DNA from: Orientallactaga sibirica | Lineage: Eukaryota; Chordata; Mammalia; Rodentia; Dipodidae | Length of the DNA: 64,000 nucleotides | Reading direction: 5' to 3' | NCBI GenBank assembly: GCA_036365145.1 | Contig: JAEOAD010000048.1 | Location: 17,801,001 to 17,865,000, forward strand | In this document: positions 32,546 through 43,894 of the stretch, piece after piece | Position numbering within the stretch: the stretch's first letter is position 1 | Layout: every line of letters starts with the position of its first letter | Translations under genes and position numbers: made by a program | Notes under the pieces: model-generated | What the model was told of the DNA's origin: nothing | The model's input: the letters and a program-made list of their open reading frames with translations, nothing else | Database searches by the model: none

Positions 32546-33110
32546 ATATTTTCCATTTTATTGGGAAGATATATGTGTGTGTGTGTGTTTATTGTGATGC
32601 CATAGATAAAATAGATATAGATATATAGTGTGGGGTGTGTGTATAATGTCATCACAGCCTCCAAGAGCGTGGTCTAGAGCTGCACTCCACTCGTAGACAA
32701 GCACACGCTCACCCTCTTGTTTATAACCAACGCACCGTCCTCCAAGTGAAGGACACCTGGTTTACACAGCTCCATTGTCCACTCCAAGCCCTTTGCTCAT
32801 TTAGCAAGTAAGCCGACAGGGAAAGGATGTGACCCAGAGAAAGGATGTGACCCAGAGAGAGTCATCCTGGAGCCATAGGTAGAACAGGGTTGTTGGGTGC
32901 CCAGACCCGGGTTCCACAGGCCAGGTTCACCCAGGGATCGGCGTACACTTGTGAGGGGCTCCAGCAGGTGCTGGCACTGCTGGAGAGGCATGCATGTTGC
33001 CCTCTTCACCTGCTTTACCTGGGCAGGTAAAGGATGTAAGGTCGCCGTTAGTGTGGTGGCATTTGAAAGGGTCTGTCACAGCTCAGAGCAGTGCCACTAA
33101 ACCCCAGTGT
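32546..33110. other. Single-copy DNA with small tandem repeats
   Basis: A (GT)n run at about 32573-32588. An 18-bp unit (GAAAGGATGTGACCCAGA) is repeated in tandem at about 32821-32856. Confidence 0.5.
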
Positions 33111-33114
33111 CAGG

Positions 33115-33320
33115 AATGGGTTTCATGACATGTTCATATATGTACATCATTTACTGTGGTCATGTCCACCCCATTACCCTCTCTTAACTCCCTACCAGTT
33201 GTGTTAGTCCCTTCTTCATTCAAAATAGTTCGCCTTCTATATTCATGTCCCGTTTTGTTTCTTTAAATCTGGATTCCGCACATGAGAGTGGCTGAAGATT
33301 TTATGGAAAAAAAAAAAAAA
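33115..33320. mobile_element. Possible L1-derived fragment
   Basis: CACCCCATTACCCTCTCTTAA and TCATGTCCCGTTTTG recall rodent L1 sequence; orientation uncertain. Confidence 0.35.
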
Positions 33321-33557
33321 AATTTAAAAGTACACAACAAAAAAAAATAATTACTTGGGAATTTGTTTTTAATTAAGCACTAAGGCTTGAGAGGACCTGG
33401 CCGACACCTCATGAAGTCGCTCCTGGGGTGTGTGGAGACATTGGGGCCACATGAGCGCCTCAGATTGGCCCAGAAAGTGACTACATGGTGGCTCCCAGGA
33501 GTTAATGGCAGGCGAGCTGCTCCAGCTTTGTCTTGCTGAGTCTTGGTGAGTCTGTGG

Positions 33558-33571
33558 GCAGCAGGGGGCGC
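33558..33571 (+). promoter_or_regulatory. Strong CTCF-like site in single-copy intergenic DNA
   Basis: GCAGCAGGGGGCGC fits 13 of 14 core positions, and the flanks (TGG before, GGCC after) also suit the extended motif. It lies in a small GC-rich patch midway between the two genes. Confidence 0.5.
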
Positions 33572-33851
33572 GGCCGGCTGCGTGAGGAAGAGGCAGATGC
33601 TGGGGCTTCCGGGCCCAGTCTGTGCTTCCAGCTCCCCATGCCCCATGCCTGCCTGTGGGAACCCATAGGTGGGCGCCTAGCTGAACAGAGGTTAACATCT
33701 TTAAATGGACACCCAGAACATAAGAAACCAGATGTTCTCCAGACAAACAAGGACACAGGGGGAGGAATCTCCTTTCTCCTCCTCTCCTGGGGCAGTTGTA
33801 AGAGAGAAGAACTATCAGGCTTGGAATTGAGGACAGTTTCCTGAGACCAAG

Positions 33852-34172
33852 GTTTTATTTTTATTTTATTTTATTTTTTATTTTATCTTATCTTATTTTA
33901 TTTTATTTTTTATTTTATTTTTATTTTATTATTTTATTTTATTTTTTATTTTATTATTTTATTTTATTTTATTTTATTTTATTTTATTTTATTTTATTTT
34001 ATTTTATTTTATTTTATTTTATTTTATTTTATTTTGAGATAGGGTCTTGCTCTAGCCCAGGCTGACCTGGAAATCACTATGTGGTCTCAGGCTGGCCTTG
34101 AACTTATGGAAATCCTCCTACCTCTGCCTCCCAAGTTCTGGGAGTAAAGGTGAGCACCATCATGCCCAGCTA
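33852..34172 (-). repeat. (TTTTA)n microsatellite and reverse B1-type SINE
   Basis: About 180 bp of TTTTA units with a few variants (33852-34034), continuous with the A tail of a reverse B1 (34035-34172). Confidence 0.92.
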
Positions 34173-34189
34173 TAGTCCAAGAGAGTGGT

Positions 34190-35080
34190 AGGGTTCAGGC
34201 AAGAAGGAAGGCGACCAGGGGCAAAAAGGAAAGGGGCAGAGCAAGGTGGAGAGGAGCTCTGAGCTGACAGGGAGAGGGGAAGGTGGAAGGGGAAACTCTG
34301 AACCCAGGGCAGAGCGCAGCAGAGCAATGGAGAAGGAGGCCTAGGGGCCAGAGGTTTTTAAGCCCTTTGAGGGAAAGGAAGAAAAGGGGGAGATATTGTA
34401 TTGTGTGCTGCACGGGGTGCAAGCAAGGAGCCTGCAGCAGCCAGGCTGGCTGGAGCCCTGATCAACCCTTTTGGGAAGTGAGACCCTGAGTCAACAGGCG
34501 ATGGTAGAGAAAGGGGAAAAAGAGAATACATTCTGGGTTTAGTTAGATGCCACTGAGAAGTTCCCCTTCCCTGGATGCTCCGCCTAGCTTGGGATCTTAG
34601 AATCTCTCCCAGCTATCATGGTAATTTGACTAAGCTTCTGAGCTGAGAGAAAAAAAAAAAAAAAACTTCCTCCCTACCCCACAATCATTGGTGATGGTTT
34701 AGAATGTCACCCAGTTCTAGGCTCAGAGGAGAGCCTTCTGCTTAAGGTCACTACATGTAATGGAGCAAGTTGTTCACTGTACAGAGGTGCTCCACAGAGA
34801 CGAGCAGGGGCTGAATGCTAACCTTCTGCCCCATTACTAAGTACTGTCTCGTCAGTCCACCCGTTAGAAGGACTGCTTATTCTTACATACGCCAGTGCAT
34901 CCTAGAATGACCCTACTTCTTACTCCATTGCTTAGCACAGCGATTTTCTCCCTGGAGACTGGAAGGCTGAAAAACACGGATATGTCTTGGTTCCCATTGT
35001 GGGCACTGATAGTAGTTGCTCAATCCTGTGCCTTGTGGGTTTGAGGTTCACCTCCCTTCAGGAACACATGGGACTTAATG
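34190..35080. other. Single-copy intergenic DNA
   Basis: GA-rich at 34195-34420. No gene recognised. Confidence 0.45.
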
Positions 35081-35087
35081 AAATGAG

Positions 35088-35560
35088 GGCTGGAGAGATG
35101 GCTTAGCAGTTAAGACTCTTGCCTGTGAAGCCTAAGGACCGGTGTTCGACTCTCTAGATCCCATGTAAGCCAGACACACAAAGGTGAGGCAAGCGCAAAG
35201 CTGCACATTCCCAGTAGGTGGCGCAAGTGCCTAGAGTTCGATTGCAGTGGCTGAGGCCCTGATGTGCCAATCCTCTCTCTGTCTCTCTCTTGTGCTCACT
35301 CTCTCTCGCTCTCTAAAATAAAAAAGAAATGAAATGATGTTCTAGGGCTGGAGAGATGGCTCAACAATTAAGGTGCTTGCCTGCAAAGCCTAGTGACTTA
35401 GGTTCAGTTCCCCAGTACCCACATAAAGCCAGATGCACAAAGTCGCATATACCTCTGGAGTTGTTTTCAGCGGCTGGAGGCACTGGCACACCCATTCTAA
35501 TCTCTCTGTCTCTTCCCTTATCTCTCTCTGCTTGCAAATAAATAAAGAAATAAATAATTT
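35088..35560 (+). mobile_element. Two tandem T-SINEs of different subtype
   Basis: 35088-35330 carries the block AAGGTGAGGCAAGCGCAAAG and CCAGTAGGTGGCGC (35211-35224). 35345-35560 is the short subtype, flanked by ATGTTCT words. Confidence 0.9.
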
Positions 35561-35656
35561 TTAAAAATGAAATAAAATCATGTTCTGATGTCTACAGGGT
35601 GGGATTCTGCTGGAAGTTTCAGGCACACTTGTTGCATTCATAAGCTGTTTTGTCAA

Positions 35657-36081
35657 GGGAAACTGTAGTTACCTTCTCGTTGCTGGGATGAAAAACCTGA
35701 CCAAAAGCAGCTGTTGGGGGAAAGGGTTTATTTCGGCTTACAGTCTCTACAAGGAAAACTCCGTGATGGCTGGAAAAGATGGTCCTAAGCTGGGTGTGGA
35801 GATGTACAACTTCAATGCCAGCACACAGGAGGCAGAGGTAGAAAGATCATGAGTTCAAGGCAAGGGACTACAGAGTGAGTTCCAGGTCAGCCTGGGCTAG
35901 AATGAGACCCTACCTCAGAAAACAAAACAAGCCAAAACAAAACAAAATGATGGTTCTACACCACAGGCTGGGAGTTGGCCTTAGCACTCCAAAGCCCACT
36001 CCCAGGAATATATCTCCTCCAGCAAGGTTCCGCCTCTCAAATTGCCACTAGCTGGAGACCAAGCATTCAAAACACATGAGT
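35657..36081 (+). mobile_element. URR1-like DNA transposon split by a B1-type SINE
   Basis: The 5' part CGTTGCTGGGATGAAAAACC and GGGTTTATTTCGGCTTACAG; the 3' part CTCCTCCAGCAAGGTTCCGCC. The B1-type copy at 35788-35935 interrupts it. Confidence 0.6.
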
Positions 36082-36212
36082 TAGCAGGGCGTGGTGGCGC
36101 ACGCCTTTAATCCCAGCACTCGGGAGGCAGAGGTAGGAGTACCACTGTCAGTTCGAGGCCACCCTGAGACTGCAGGGTGAATTCTCAAAATTAAAAAAAA
36201 AAAAAAAAAAAA
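36082..36212 (+). mobile_element. Truncated B1-type SINE
   Basis: Ends early at GGTGAATTCTCAAAATTAAAA, with an internal deletion of the 3' third. Confidence 0.85.
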
Positions 36213-36239
36213 CTAAATAAATAAATAAAAAGAAAAATG

Positions 36240-36490
36240 GCCCAAGACCTAATTGAGGGCCCTATCCAGATTGGTGGGCTCTACTTTAGACCAATCAAAG
36301 TACTTTATTTTTCTCCAATTTATAAAAGCACTAAATAAATTCACCATTTTGGCAGCCCAATATCAGGGCTTCTCTGTCTCAGAGAAATGTCTCTTCAATA
36401 AAACTCTGCTTGCTTTTCCTTCTCCTGCCTGCACTTGGCATTCTTCACGACTGTAAAACCATGAAACTGGAGAAAAAAGCTGTAACAGTT
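36240..36490 (+). mobile_element. Possible LTR fragment
   Basis: A TTTATAAAAGC box and CAATAAAACTCTGCTTGC resemble an LTR promoter and poly(A) region. Family not recognised. Confidence 0.35.
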
Positions 36491-36650
36491 TCGTAGGTAC
36501 TAGAAGAGGATCACAGGTACTTCTGAATTTTCGCTGGTGTAGTTCAAGAAGTGGGCGTAAGAAGGAGATTGACTAAGGGGAAAACCCTTGTGAGAGGTAA
36601 AGAAGTAGTCAGAAAAGATGGTGATAATGGGGAAAAAACACAGCTCTTGG

Positions 36651-36880
36651 GATGGAGAGATGGCTTAGTGGTTAAGATGTTGGCTTATGAAGCCTAAGGA
36701 CCCAGGTTCAATTCCCCAGTACCCACATAAGCCAGATACATAAGGTGGCACATGTGCCTGGAGTTTGTTTGCAATGGCTAGAGGCCCTGGTGTACCCATT
36801 CTCCCTCTACATATATGCCTCTTTCTGTCTCTCCCCACTCTCTCTCAAATAGAAATATTAAAAAAAATTTTTTTTAAAGC
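36651..36880 (+). mobile_element. T-SINE
   Basis: GGGATGGAGAGATGGCTTAGT head; tail AATAGAAATATTAAAAAAAA. Confidence 0.87.
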
Positions 36881-36884
36881 ACAG

Positions 36885-37030
36885 CTCTCACCTCAAATGG
36901 AATAAGAGAGAGTTTATTTTGGAGCCAAATATGAGTTACTATGGCCCAGTAACAGATTTAGGTTATTCCAAATACCATGTTCCAATGTGATAATGGCTTT
37001 TATAGTTACGAAACACAAGAAGTCCAATAA
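36885..37030 (-). mobile_element. LTR fragment, family Y, copy 1
   Basis: The reverse complement has ACTATAAAAG, GGAACATGGTATTTGG, AACCTAAATCTG and AAAATAAACT, matching 38735-38895 in the same order. Confidence 0.6.
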
Positions 37031-37040
37031 ATAAATAAAT

Positions 37041-37190
37041 AGCCAGGCGTGGCAGCACACGCCCTTAATCCCAGCACTTGGGAGGCAGAGGTAGCAGGAT
37101 TGCTGTGAGTTCAAGGCCACCCTGAGACTACAGAGAGAATTCCAGGTCAGCCTAAGCTAGAGTAAGACCCTACCTCGAAAAACCAAAAAT
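37041..37190 (+). mobile_element. B1-type SINE
   Basis: AGCCAGGCGTGGCAGCACAC to TACCTCGAAAAACC. Confidence 0.9.
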
Positions 37191-37244
37191 CCACCACACC
37201 TAGCAAAATAAATAAATAAATAAATAAATAAATAAATATAAAAC

Positions 37245-37462
37245 CTTAAAAAATTAAAAAATATTTATTTGAGAGACAGAAAGAGGCAGAAAGAGAGAGA
37301 GAGAGAGAGAATGGGCATGCCAGGACTTCTAGCAGCTGCAAACAAACTCCAGACATCTGCGCCACCTTGTGCGTCTGGTTTACATGGGTCCTGGAGAACT
37401 GAACCTGGGTCCTTTGGCTTTGCAGGCAAGCGCCTTGACCACTAAGCCATCTCTCCAGCCCA
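37245..37462 (-). mobile_element. T-SINE
   Basis: Full-length reverse copy, head CTCTCCAGCC at the right end. Confidence 0.9.
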
Positions 37463-37499
37463 GGAAAAAGTTCTGAGGCGAGTTTGAAAGGAAAGAGCA

Positions 37500-38550
37500 A
37501 ACAGGAATATCCATGGCAAAGAGCAGGCTTTATTAATAAGTCTCAGAGGGTCATTCTGAATTTCAACAGTCCTGAGACACTGGAAACGTGAGGCCACTGG
37601 TGGAGTTTGGCATGGGGGCTTTTATTAGTCTGAGGTGGGGGTAGGGTCGTGCTGGCAGAAAGAGGGGAGGGGGATGAGGAGGTGATGGAAGCCACCTGCT
37701 TCTCCAGGTATTTAGTCACCCCGCCCGGGGGGAGGGGGTGTCATAGGTCTGCAGGTTGCTTTCTTTCGTGATAACTGGGGCAGTTTTATGAGCTCCTGAC
37801 TGACTTCTTGGTCAGCGTTTATCTATCTGCTGGTTTCCTGAGGGTCCCGTCTGATGGCCTCTTTACCGCGGGGCTTCTGTTTGCTGACCCCTTCACCTTC
37901 ACCTTCTGTGATGGTCATTGAGATTTCAAAGAGATTTGTCTTTTTCCCACTTCCTATGCCCAGTCTCAATCTGATATCTCCAAACCCTTCCTATTATCAT
38001 GGAAATTGATCATAAACCTCCTATGTCTAAACGGAGAGGAGAAAGAACTGCCTCCCAAGCCACCACCTGGTGACTGGTCAGAGGTGAAATTCAAAGTCTC
38101 TCTTTCTCAAGAGTTTAACAGGGGGTCCGGCCAACCTGGCTACAGCAGGCTTGAGCCATCCTATCCCAACTCATACCACAGACACCTTTGTGGCCTCAGG
38201 ATCTCCTCTTTCTTCCCCTCCCCAGAAATACTTAAAATGGCTCTTCTCTTCTACATTAAGCCACTCTCTTTCCTGGTGTTAAAATAAAACCACCTGCCCA
38301 AGAAACGGTCTGTCTCAGAAGCCTCTATTTCCATATCCAAACCGACAATATGGAGTGAGCTGCAGTTCCCAGAACAGTGCTGGCTCTGCTGCACGTACTT
38401 CCAGCAAGGCTGAACGGACTGATAGAACTCCTGTGACCGCAGAGAGATGGAATGTTGCAGGGTCAGAGCCAAATTACCGTGGGCTACCTTTAGCCTCTTA
38501 ATAGCGTTTTTTTTTTACTTGCCTCCGTGTCTGACCTGACATCCTGGTGA
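37500..38550. mobile_element. Probable LTR remnants, unclassified
   Basis: 37505-37545 reads in reverse like an LTR R region (AATAAAGCCTGCTCTTTGCC). 38200-38330 has TTAAAATAAAACCACCTGCC followed by TCTGTCTCAGAAGCCTC. No retroviral protein sequence recognised. Confidence 0.3.
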
Positions 38551-38554
38551 CTAT

Positions 38555-38905
38555 CAGATTGTGACATTTCTGGAATGTACTGACAAACCACCAGCTTCCA
38601 CCAACTCAAGGGCTGGAAATGTTACCAGATAGCATCTGAAGCCTATGGCCGAGATTTCCACACCGCCCCCCCCCTTTACTATAACCCACCTGCCTGCAGG
38701 TCACCCTATGTATTTGAAAAGCCACTTGATTTATGCTTTGTTTGTTCTGTAACTATAAAACCTTCATGAAACTGGTAATGCGTTGGAACATGAAATTTGG
38801 GGTAACCTAAATCTGTGTTCCCAGACCATAGTCACTCATATTTGGCTCTGGAATAAACTATCCCTTACCCCCTTAGAGGTGAGAGCTGTATCTTTTGCGT
38901 CAACA
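38555..38905 (+). mobile_element. LTR, family Y, copy 2
   Basis: Promoter-like ACTATAAAACC and poly(A)-like GGAATAAACTATCCC are followed by GAGGTGAGAGCTGTATC. Inverted relative to copy 1, about 1.7 kb away. Confidence 0.55.
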
Positions 38906-39300
38906 ATGGTATACAGCATACTATGCCAGCCCCACACCCCGGAAAAGGAAGAAGGAAGAATTGGGTACAAAGAGTCCCAAACTACAAGACGATTCCAAGA
39001 AAGTGTCATTCAGGCCAATGAACCAAGGTTGCACAAGGTTTCCAATAGGCCAGAATTAACTCCCTGCCATGCTCAGACACCAGCTGGGAATAGCCTAGAG
39101 GAAACAGGGTCTTGACAAAGGACAGAGGGTGGATCCAGAAAAACAGCCCCAGGGCTCTCAGTCCACCACGCTCCCACAGCCCAGGCATAACGTGAAAGAG
39201 AAAATTCAAGATGGCGGGGGGTTTCTGTGGGGGATTGCGATAAGCAAGCTCTATGAAAGTGTGTGTGATGGTTAATCTTTTCTCTTTTTCTTCCTTTTTA
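38906..39300. other. Single-copy or unrecognised DNA
   Basis: May include sequence internal to the LTR element, but nothing retroviral is recognisable. Confidence 0.35.
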
Positions 39301-39302
39301 GG

Positions 39303-40655
39303 GAGAGGGAGGAGGGTTTGAGTCATGGTCTCACTCTATGGCCCAGGCTGGCTTGGAACTCACGGTGTATTCCAGGCTGGCCTCAAATTTATAGCAATCC
39401 TCCTGCCTCAGACTCCAAATATTGGGATATAAGTGTGAGCTGCCATGTGCAGCTGGGGTAGTTTTTTATTTTATTTTATTTGTTTTATTTATTTTAGGGA
39501 GAGAGAAAGAGACAGGAAAAGAGAGAATGAGCCGGGCATGGTGGTGCATGCCTTTCATCCCAGCACTTGGTAGGCAAAGGTAGGAGGGTCACCATGAGTT
39601 CGAAGCCACCCTGAGACTACATAGTGAATTCCAGGTCAGCCTGGGCTAGAGTGAAACCCTGCCTTGGAAAGTCAAAAATAATAATAATAATAAGACAGAG
39701 AGAGAGAGAATGGGCACACCAGGGCCTTCAGCCACTGCAAACCAACTCCAGACACATGCACCACCTTGTGCATCTGGCTTACGTGGGTTCTGGGGAATCA
39801 AACCTGGCTTTGCAGGCAAGTGACTTAACCACTAAACCATCACTCCAGCCCTGTGATGGTTAATCTTCTTATAAAAATATATTTATTCATTTATTTATTT
39901 GCAAGCAGAGAGAGATAGAAGAGAGACAGAAAGAATGGGCATGTCAGGGCCTCCCAGTGCTGCAAACAAACTCCAGATGTATGTGCCACTTTGTGCATCA
40001 GGCTGTGCGTGGGTATTGGGGAATCTAGCCTGAGTCATTAGACTTTGCAGGCAAGTGCCTTAATGGCTGAGCCATCTCTCTAGCCCCCACTCATTTTTTG
40101 AGACTGGGCTCTCACTGAACCTGGAGCTCACAGGTTTGGCAAGACTACAGTCCCAAGGATCCTCCTGTCTCAGCCTCCCTAGAACTAGGATTACAGATGT
40201 ATGCTGTTGTACTTGGCTTAAATTTTTAAAAATACATTTATTTATTTATTTATTTATTTGAGAGAGAGAGAAAGAGGCAGATAGAGGGAAAGTGGGTGCT
40301 CCAGGGCTTCTAGCCACTGCAAATGAACTCCAGAAGCATGCACCACCACGTGCATCTGGCTTTATGCGGGTCTTGGGGTATCAAACCTGGGTCATTAGGC
40401 TTTGCTGGTCAGCACCTTAATTGTTAAGCCATCTCTCCATCCCTTAAAATTTTTAAAATTTGTTTATTTGAAAGAGAGATGGGAGAAAGAATGTCCCACT
40501 AGGGCCTCTTGCTGATACAAACGAACTCCAGATGCATGCACCACTTTTGTGCATCTGGCTTTACACGGGCCCTGGGTCATCAAAGCCAGGCTGGCAGGCT
40601 TTGCACGAAAGTAAGTTAAACTGCTGAGCCATCTCCCCAGCTGCACCTGGCTTCT
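39303..40655 (-). mobile_element. Dense stack of reverse-strand SINEs
   Basis: B1-type 39303-39455; T-SINE 39462-39853 split by a forward B1-type 39531-39680; T-SINE 39872-40086; old B1-type 40098-40222; T-SINE 40220-40443; T-SINE 40446-40655. Apart from the inserted B1, all lie on the minus strand. Confidence 0.88.
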
Positions 40656-40706
40656 TACATGGGTTCTGGGGAGCCAAAATGTGGTCTTAATGCTTGTGCA
40701 GCGTAT

Positions 40707-40870
40707 TTTGTTACTTCCTCATTGCTGTGAACAAATACCTGAAAAAAAAAAAAATCAGGTTAAGAGGGAAGGGTTTATCTCATGTTACACTTCCAGGTTA
40801 CAGTCCATCGTGGTGTGGAAGGCATAACAGAAGGACCTTGAAGGAGGCTCTTAGTTTCCCACCATGAATA
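40707..40870 (+). mobile_element. URR1-like DNA transposon fragment
   Basis: CATTGCTGTGAACAAATACC and GGGAAGGGTTTATCTCATG, then TTACAGTCCATCGTGGTG. Confidence 0.5.
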
Positions 40871-40916
40871 GATGGTAAGACTCTATTGCTGAAGATACCA
40901 CATACTTGGGCTGCAA

Positions 40917-41775
40917 GATCATTGAGAAATGTTGCTGGAACTAAGCTGAACATCTCCTCCATGTGGACCAGCTAACAGAAAACTGGAAAAAGATACACTG
41001 CATGTAGCTCCATGGGAGAGAAAGAAGTCATCAGTGGAGATAAACAACAGTGGACACTGAAAACCTTAAGTTTGATCAGCCAGGCCAAATGAGCCAATGG
41101 GTGCAATAGTGGCATGTCTGTTATGGGGGAAACCAACTGCTCTCTAATTGGACTGGAGGCCTGCTCCACAGGAGGGAATACAGGTCTGATACTGAAAAAA
41201 ACCTATGATGGGGGAAGTCATGAGTCCTAAGAATGTAATGGCTGCTGGTGTCTAGCTAAACGTATATACTATGCTCACCAAACTGTCCGGTAAGCACTTC
41301 TCTTAATGTCCACACCCATATATTAATTCTATTCTCACTTTTGGTTAGAGGAGCTTCTCTTTTCAGATGGTGGTGACTATGGGATGACTCAGAAGGCACC
41401 ATGGTGCTGAGAAGAAGGGACAGAGGAGTGCTCAGCACTGAAACATCTCTATCACACCTTCCAAGGCTCAGGGTCCATTGCAGAAGAGGTGGTGGAAAGA
41501 ATGTAAGTGCCAAAGGAAGGGTAGGACTCCTCACAATGCGCTCTTCCAGACACAAAATGGTCTGGATATTCATGACCTCGCAGTGCCTGGCATACCTACA
41601 CAAGACCTTCATAATAGAAGGAAAAGATCATGACATCAAAATAAGAGGCTGATTGAGAGGGGGAGGAGATATGATGGAGACTGGAGTTGCAAAGGGGAAA
41701 GTGGGGGCGGGGAGAGAGAATTATCATGGTTTATTGTCTATAATTATGGAAGTTGTCAATAAAAAAGTTTAAAAA
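40917..41775 (+). mobile_element. LINE (probable L1) 3' region
   Basis: Includes GTGGCATGTCTGTTATGGGG and TGGACTGGAGGCCTGC, and ends GTTGTCAATAAAAAAG in an A-rich tail. No intact ORF2 is present. Classification inferred from tail structure and repeat copies. Confidence 0.5.
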
Positions 41776-41820
41776 AAAAGACAGAACACATTAAAAAATA
41801 AATAAATAAATAAAAGGCAG

Positions 41821-41985
41821 AACCAGGCGTGGTGGCACATGCTTTTATACCCAGCTCTTGGGAGGCAGAGGTAGGAGGACTGCCGTGAGTTCAAGATCAC
41901 CCTGAGACTACATAGTGAATTCCAGGTCAGCCTAGCCTAGAATGAGACCCTACCTCGGAAAAACAAAAATAAAAATAAAAAATAC
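41821..41985 (+). mobile_element. B1-type SINE between two LINE copies
   Basis: Flanked by AAAAGGCA on both sides. Confidence 0.88.
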
Positions 41986-41989
41986 CCAA

Positions 41990-42415
41990 AAGGCAACATA
42001 GTGCTGAGAAGAAGGGATGGAGGAGTTACCAGCTCTGAAACACCTCTGTCACACCCTCCAAGGCTCAGGGACCGTTGCTGAAGAGGGGGCGGATAGAATG
42101 GAAGAGCCAAAGGAAGGGTATGACTCCTTACAATGCAACTGCCCAGACAGAAATTGGCCTTGATATCCATGACCTTGCAGTGCCTAGCAATACCTCCGCA
42201 AGACCCTCAAAATAGAAGAAAAAGATGATGACATCAAATTCAAACAGACACTAAAGGAGAGAGGGAGGGGATAGGACGGAGATTGGAGTTCTAAAGGGGA
42301 ATGGAGGGAGGGGAGGGAAATATCATATTTTTTTGTATGTAAGTTATAGAAGTTGTCAATAAAAAATTTTAAAAAATAAATAAATGAATAAAAATAAAAA
42401 ATAAATAAAAGGCAG
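41990..42415 (+). mobile_element. Second copy of the LINE 3' end
   Basis: Parallels 41390-41820 from GTGCTGAGAAGAAGGGA to the tail AAATAAAAGGCAG. Confidence 0.6.
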
Positions 42416-42423
42416 CAGGATGG

Positions 42424-43400
42424 GATATGGAAGTGTGTGCCTGTCACCCCCACACTCAAGAGGTTCAGGGAGGAAGAGTGTGAGTTTGAGAAAACCTTGA
42501 GCTACCTAGAAGCTCCAGGTCAGCCTGGTCAACAAAGTGAGAGTCTGTCTCAAGAAACAGAAAACAAAGAAAGAAGAAGGAAAGGAAAAGAAAAGAAAAG
42601 AAGCTTTCCTTCCTTCCTCTCTCTCTTTACTTTCTTTCTCTTCTTTCCCTTTCCAGGACCTTGTACATAACAAGCAAATCCTCTGCCACAGAGCTACACC
42701 TTAGACCTCTTTGACCTTTTTTTTTTTTTTTAGGAAAAAGGTTAACTCCCTAGGCATGGTGGCGCACGCCTTTAATCCCAGCACTTGGGAGGCAGAGGTA
42801 GGAGGATTGCCGTGAGTTCGAGGCCACCCTGAGACTGCATAGTGAATTGCAGGTCAGCCTGGGCTAGAGTGAGACCCTACCTCGAAAAAAAGACAAGTTT
42901 CCCAGGAGTCTGCTCTATTACTCATTCTTCTCTTGTTTCTGAGCTTGAGTCTCCTTTTACTGATTCCAGTCTCTGCCCCGCTGCAGAACCAGGGTTACAG
43001 GCACGCATGGCCATGCTCAGCTGTTTTAATGGGCTCTGGGGATTTGAACTCTGTCAGTTGTCTCAGGTCCCCTCAGGCACACTTAGCTGCAATGCCTTCT
43101 CTCCAGTTCTAGACCTTGGTATTTTGAGACAGAGTCTCACAATGTAGCCCAGCCTGGCCTGCAACTCTCTATAATACTGCCTCAGCCTTCCAAGTGCTGG
43201 GTTTAAAAGTGTGGGATTCCACACCTACTTCCCTTAAAAAAAATTTTTTTTTTTTCTGGTCACAGAAGTGTACACCTGTAATCCCAGTACTCAGGAGGCC
43301 GAGGTAGGAGGATCCCTATAAGCTCAGGGCCACCCTGAGACTGCAAGAGTGAATTCCAGGATAGCCTGGGCTAGAGTGAGACGGTGCCTCGAAACAAAAA
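42424..43400. mobile_element. Mixed SINE cluster
   Basis: Old B1-like (+) 42424-42565; (GGAAA/TTCC)n-rich 42570-42650; B1-type (+) 42750-42892; old B4-like relic 42940-43095; old B1-like (-) 43118-43232; B1-type (+) 43257-43400. Confidence 0.65.
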
Positions 43401-43767
43401 TTCCCAACTTTTGTTTGAAGTTTTTCAAATTTATCTGAGTGGCTCGAGAAAAGTACAATGGGCAGGGGAGATTGGGAACTGGCAAGCATTTGCCTGAGGT
43501 CTGTCTTTGCGCAACTCCTGAGCTGGAACCTGAGAGAGTGTTTTTCACATTTATGAGTGGTTGGAAACAAAATTAAAAAGAAGGAAGAATGTTTCATAAC
43601 CCAGGAAAATTACAGGAAATTCAAGAATCAATGTTGGTAATTGTACTTGACTCCTTATTTCTGGGTTCCTTGAGGCTGCTCTCACACTGTAATGGTAGAG
43701 TTTAATAGTCACAGGGACCCTGGCTCTGCACACCCCAAATACTGTTTGGCCCTTTATTAAAAAGTTA

Positions 43768-43854
43768 GATCCAGGTCAGCCTGGGCTAGAGCAAGACCCT
43801 GCCTCAAAAAACCAAAAAACAAAATTAGACAATCTCTGACCTAATCTGCCAATT

Positions 43855-43894
<40 letters not shown>

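Noticed and set aside
36240..39300. A full endogenous retrovirus between the LTR-like pieces
   Set aside because: No gag, pol or env motif is seen in any frame, and the two matching LTRs are in opposite orientation, so they cannot bound one provirus.
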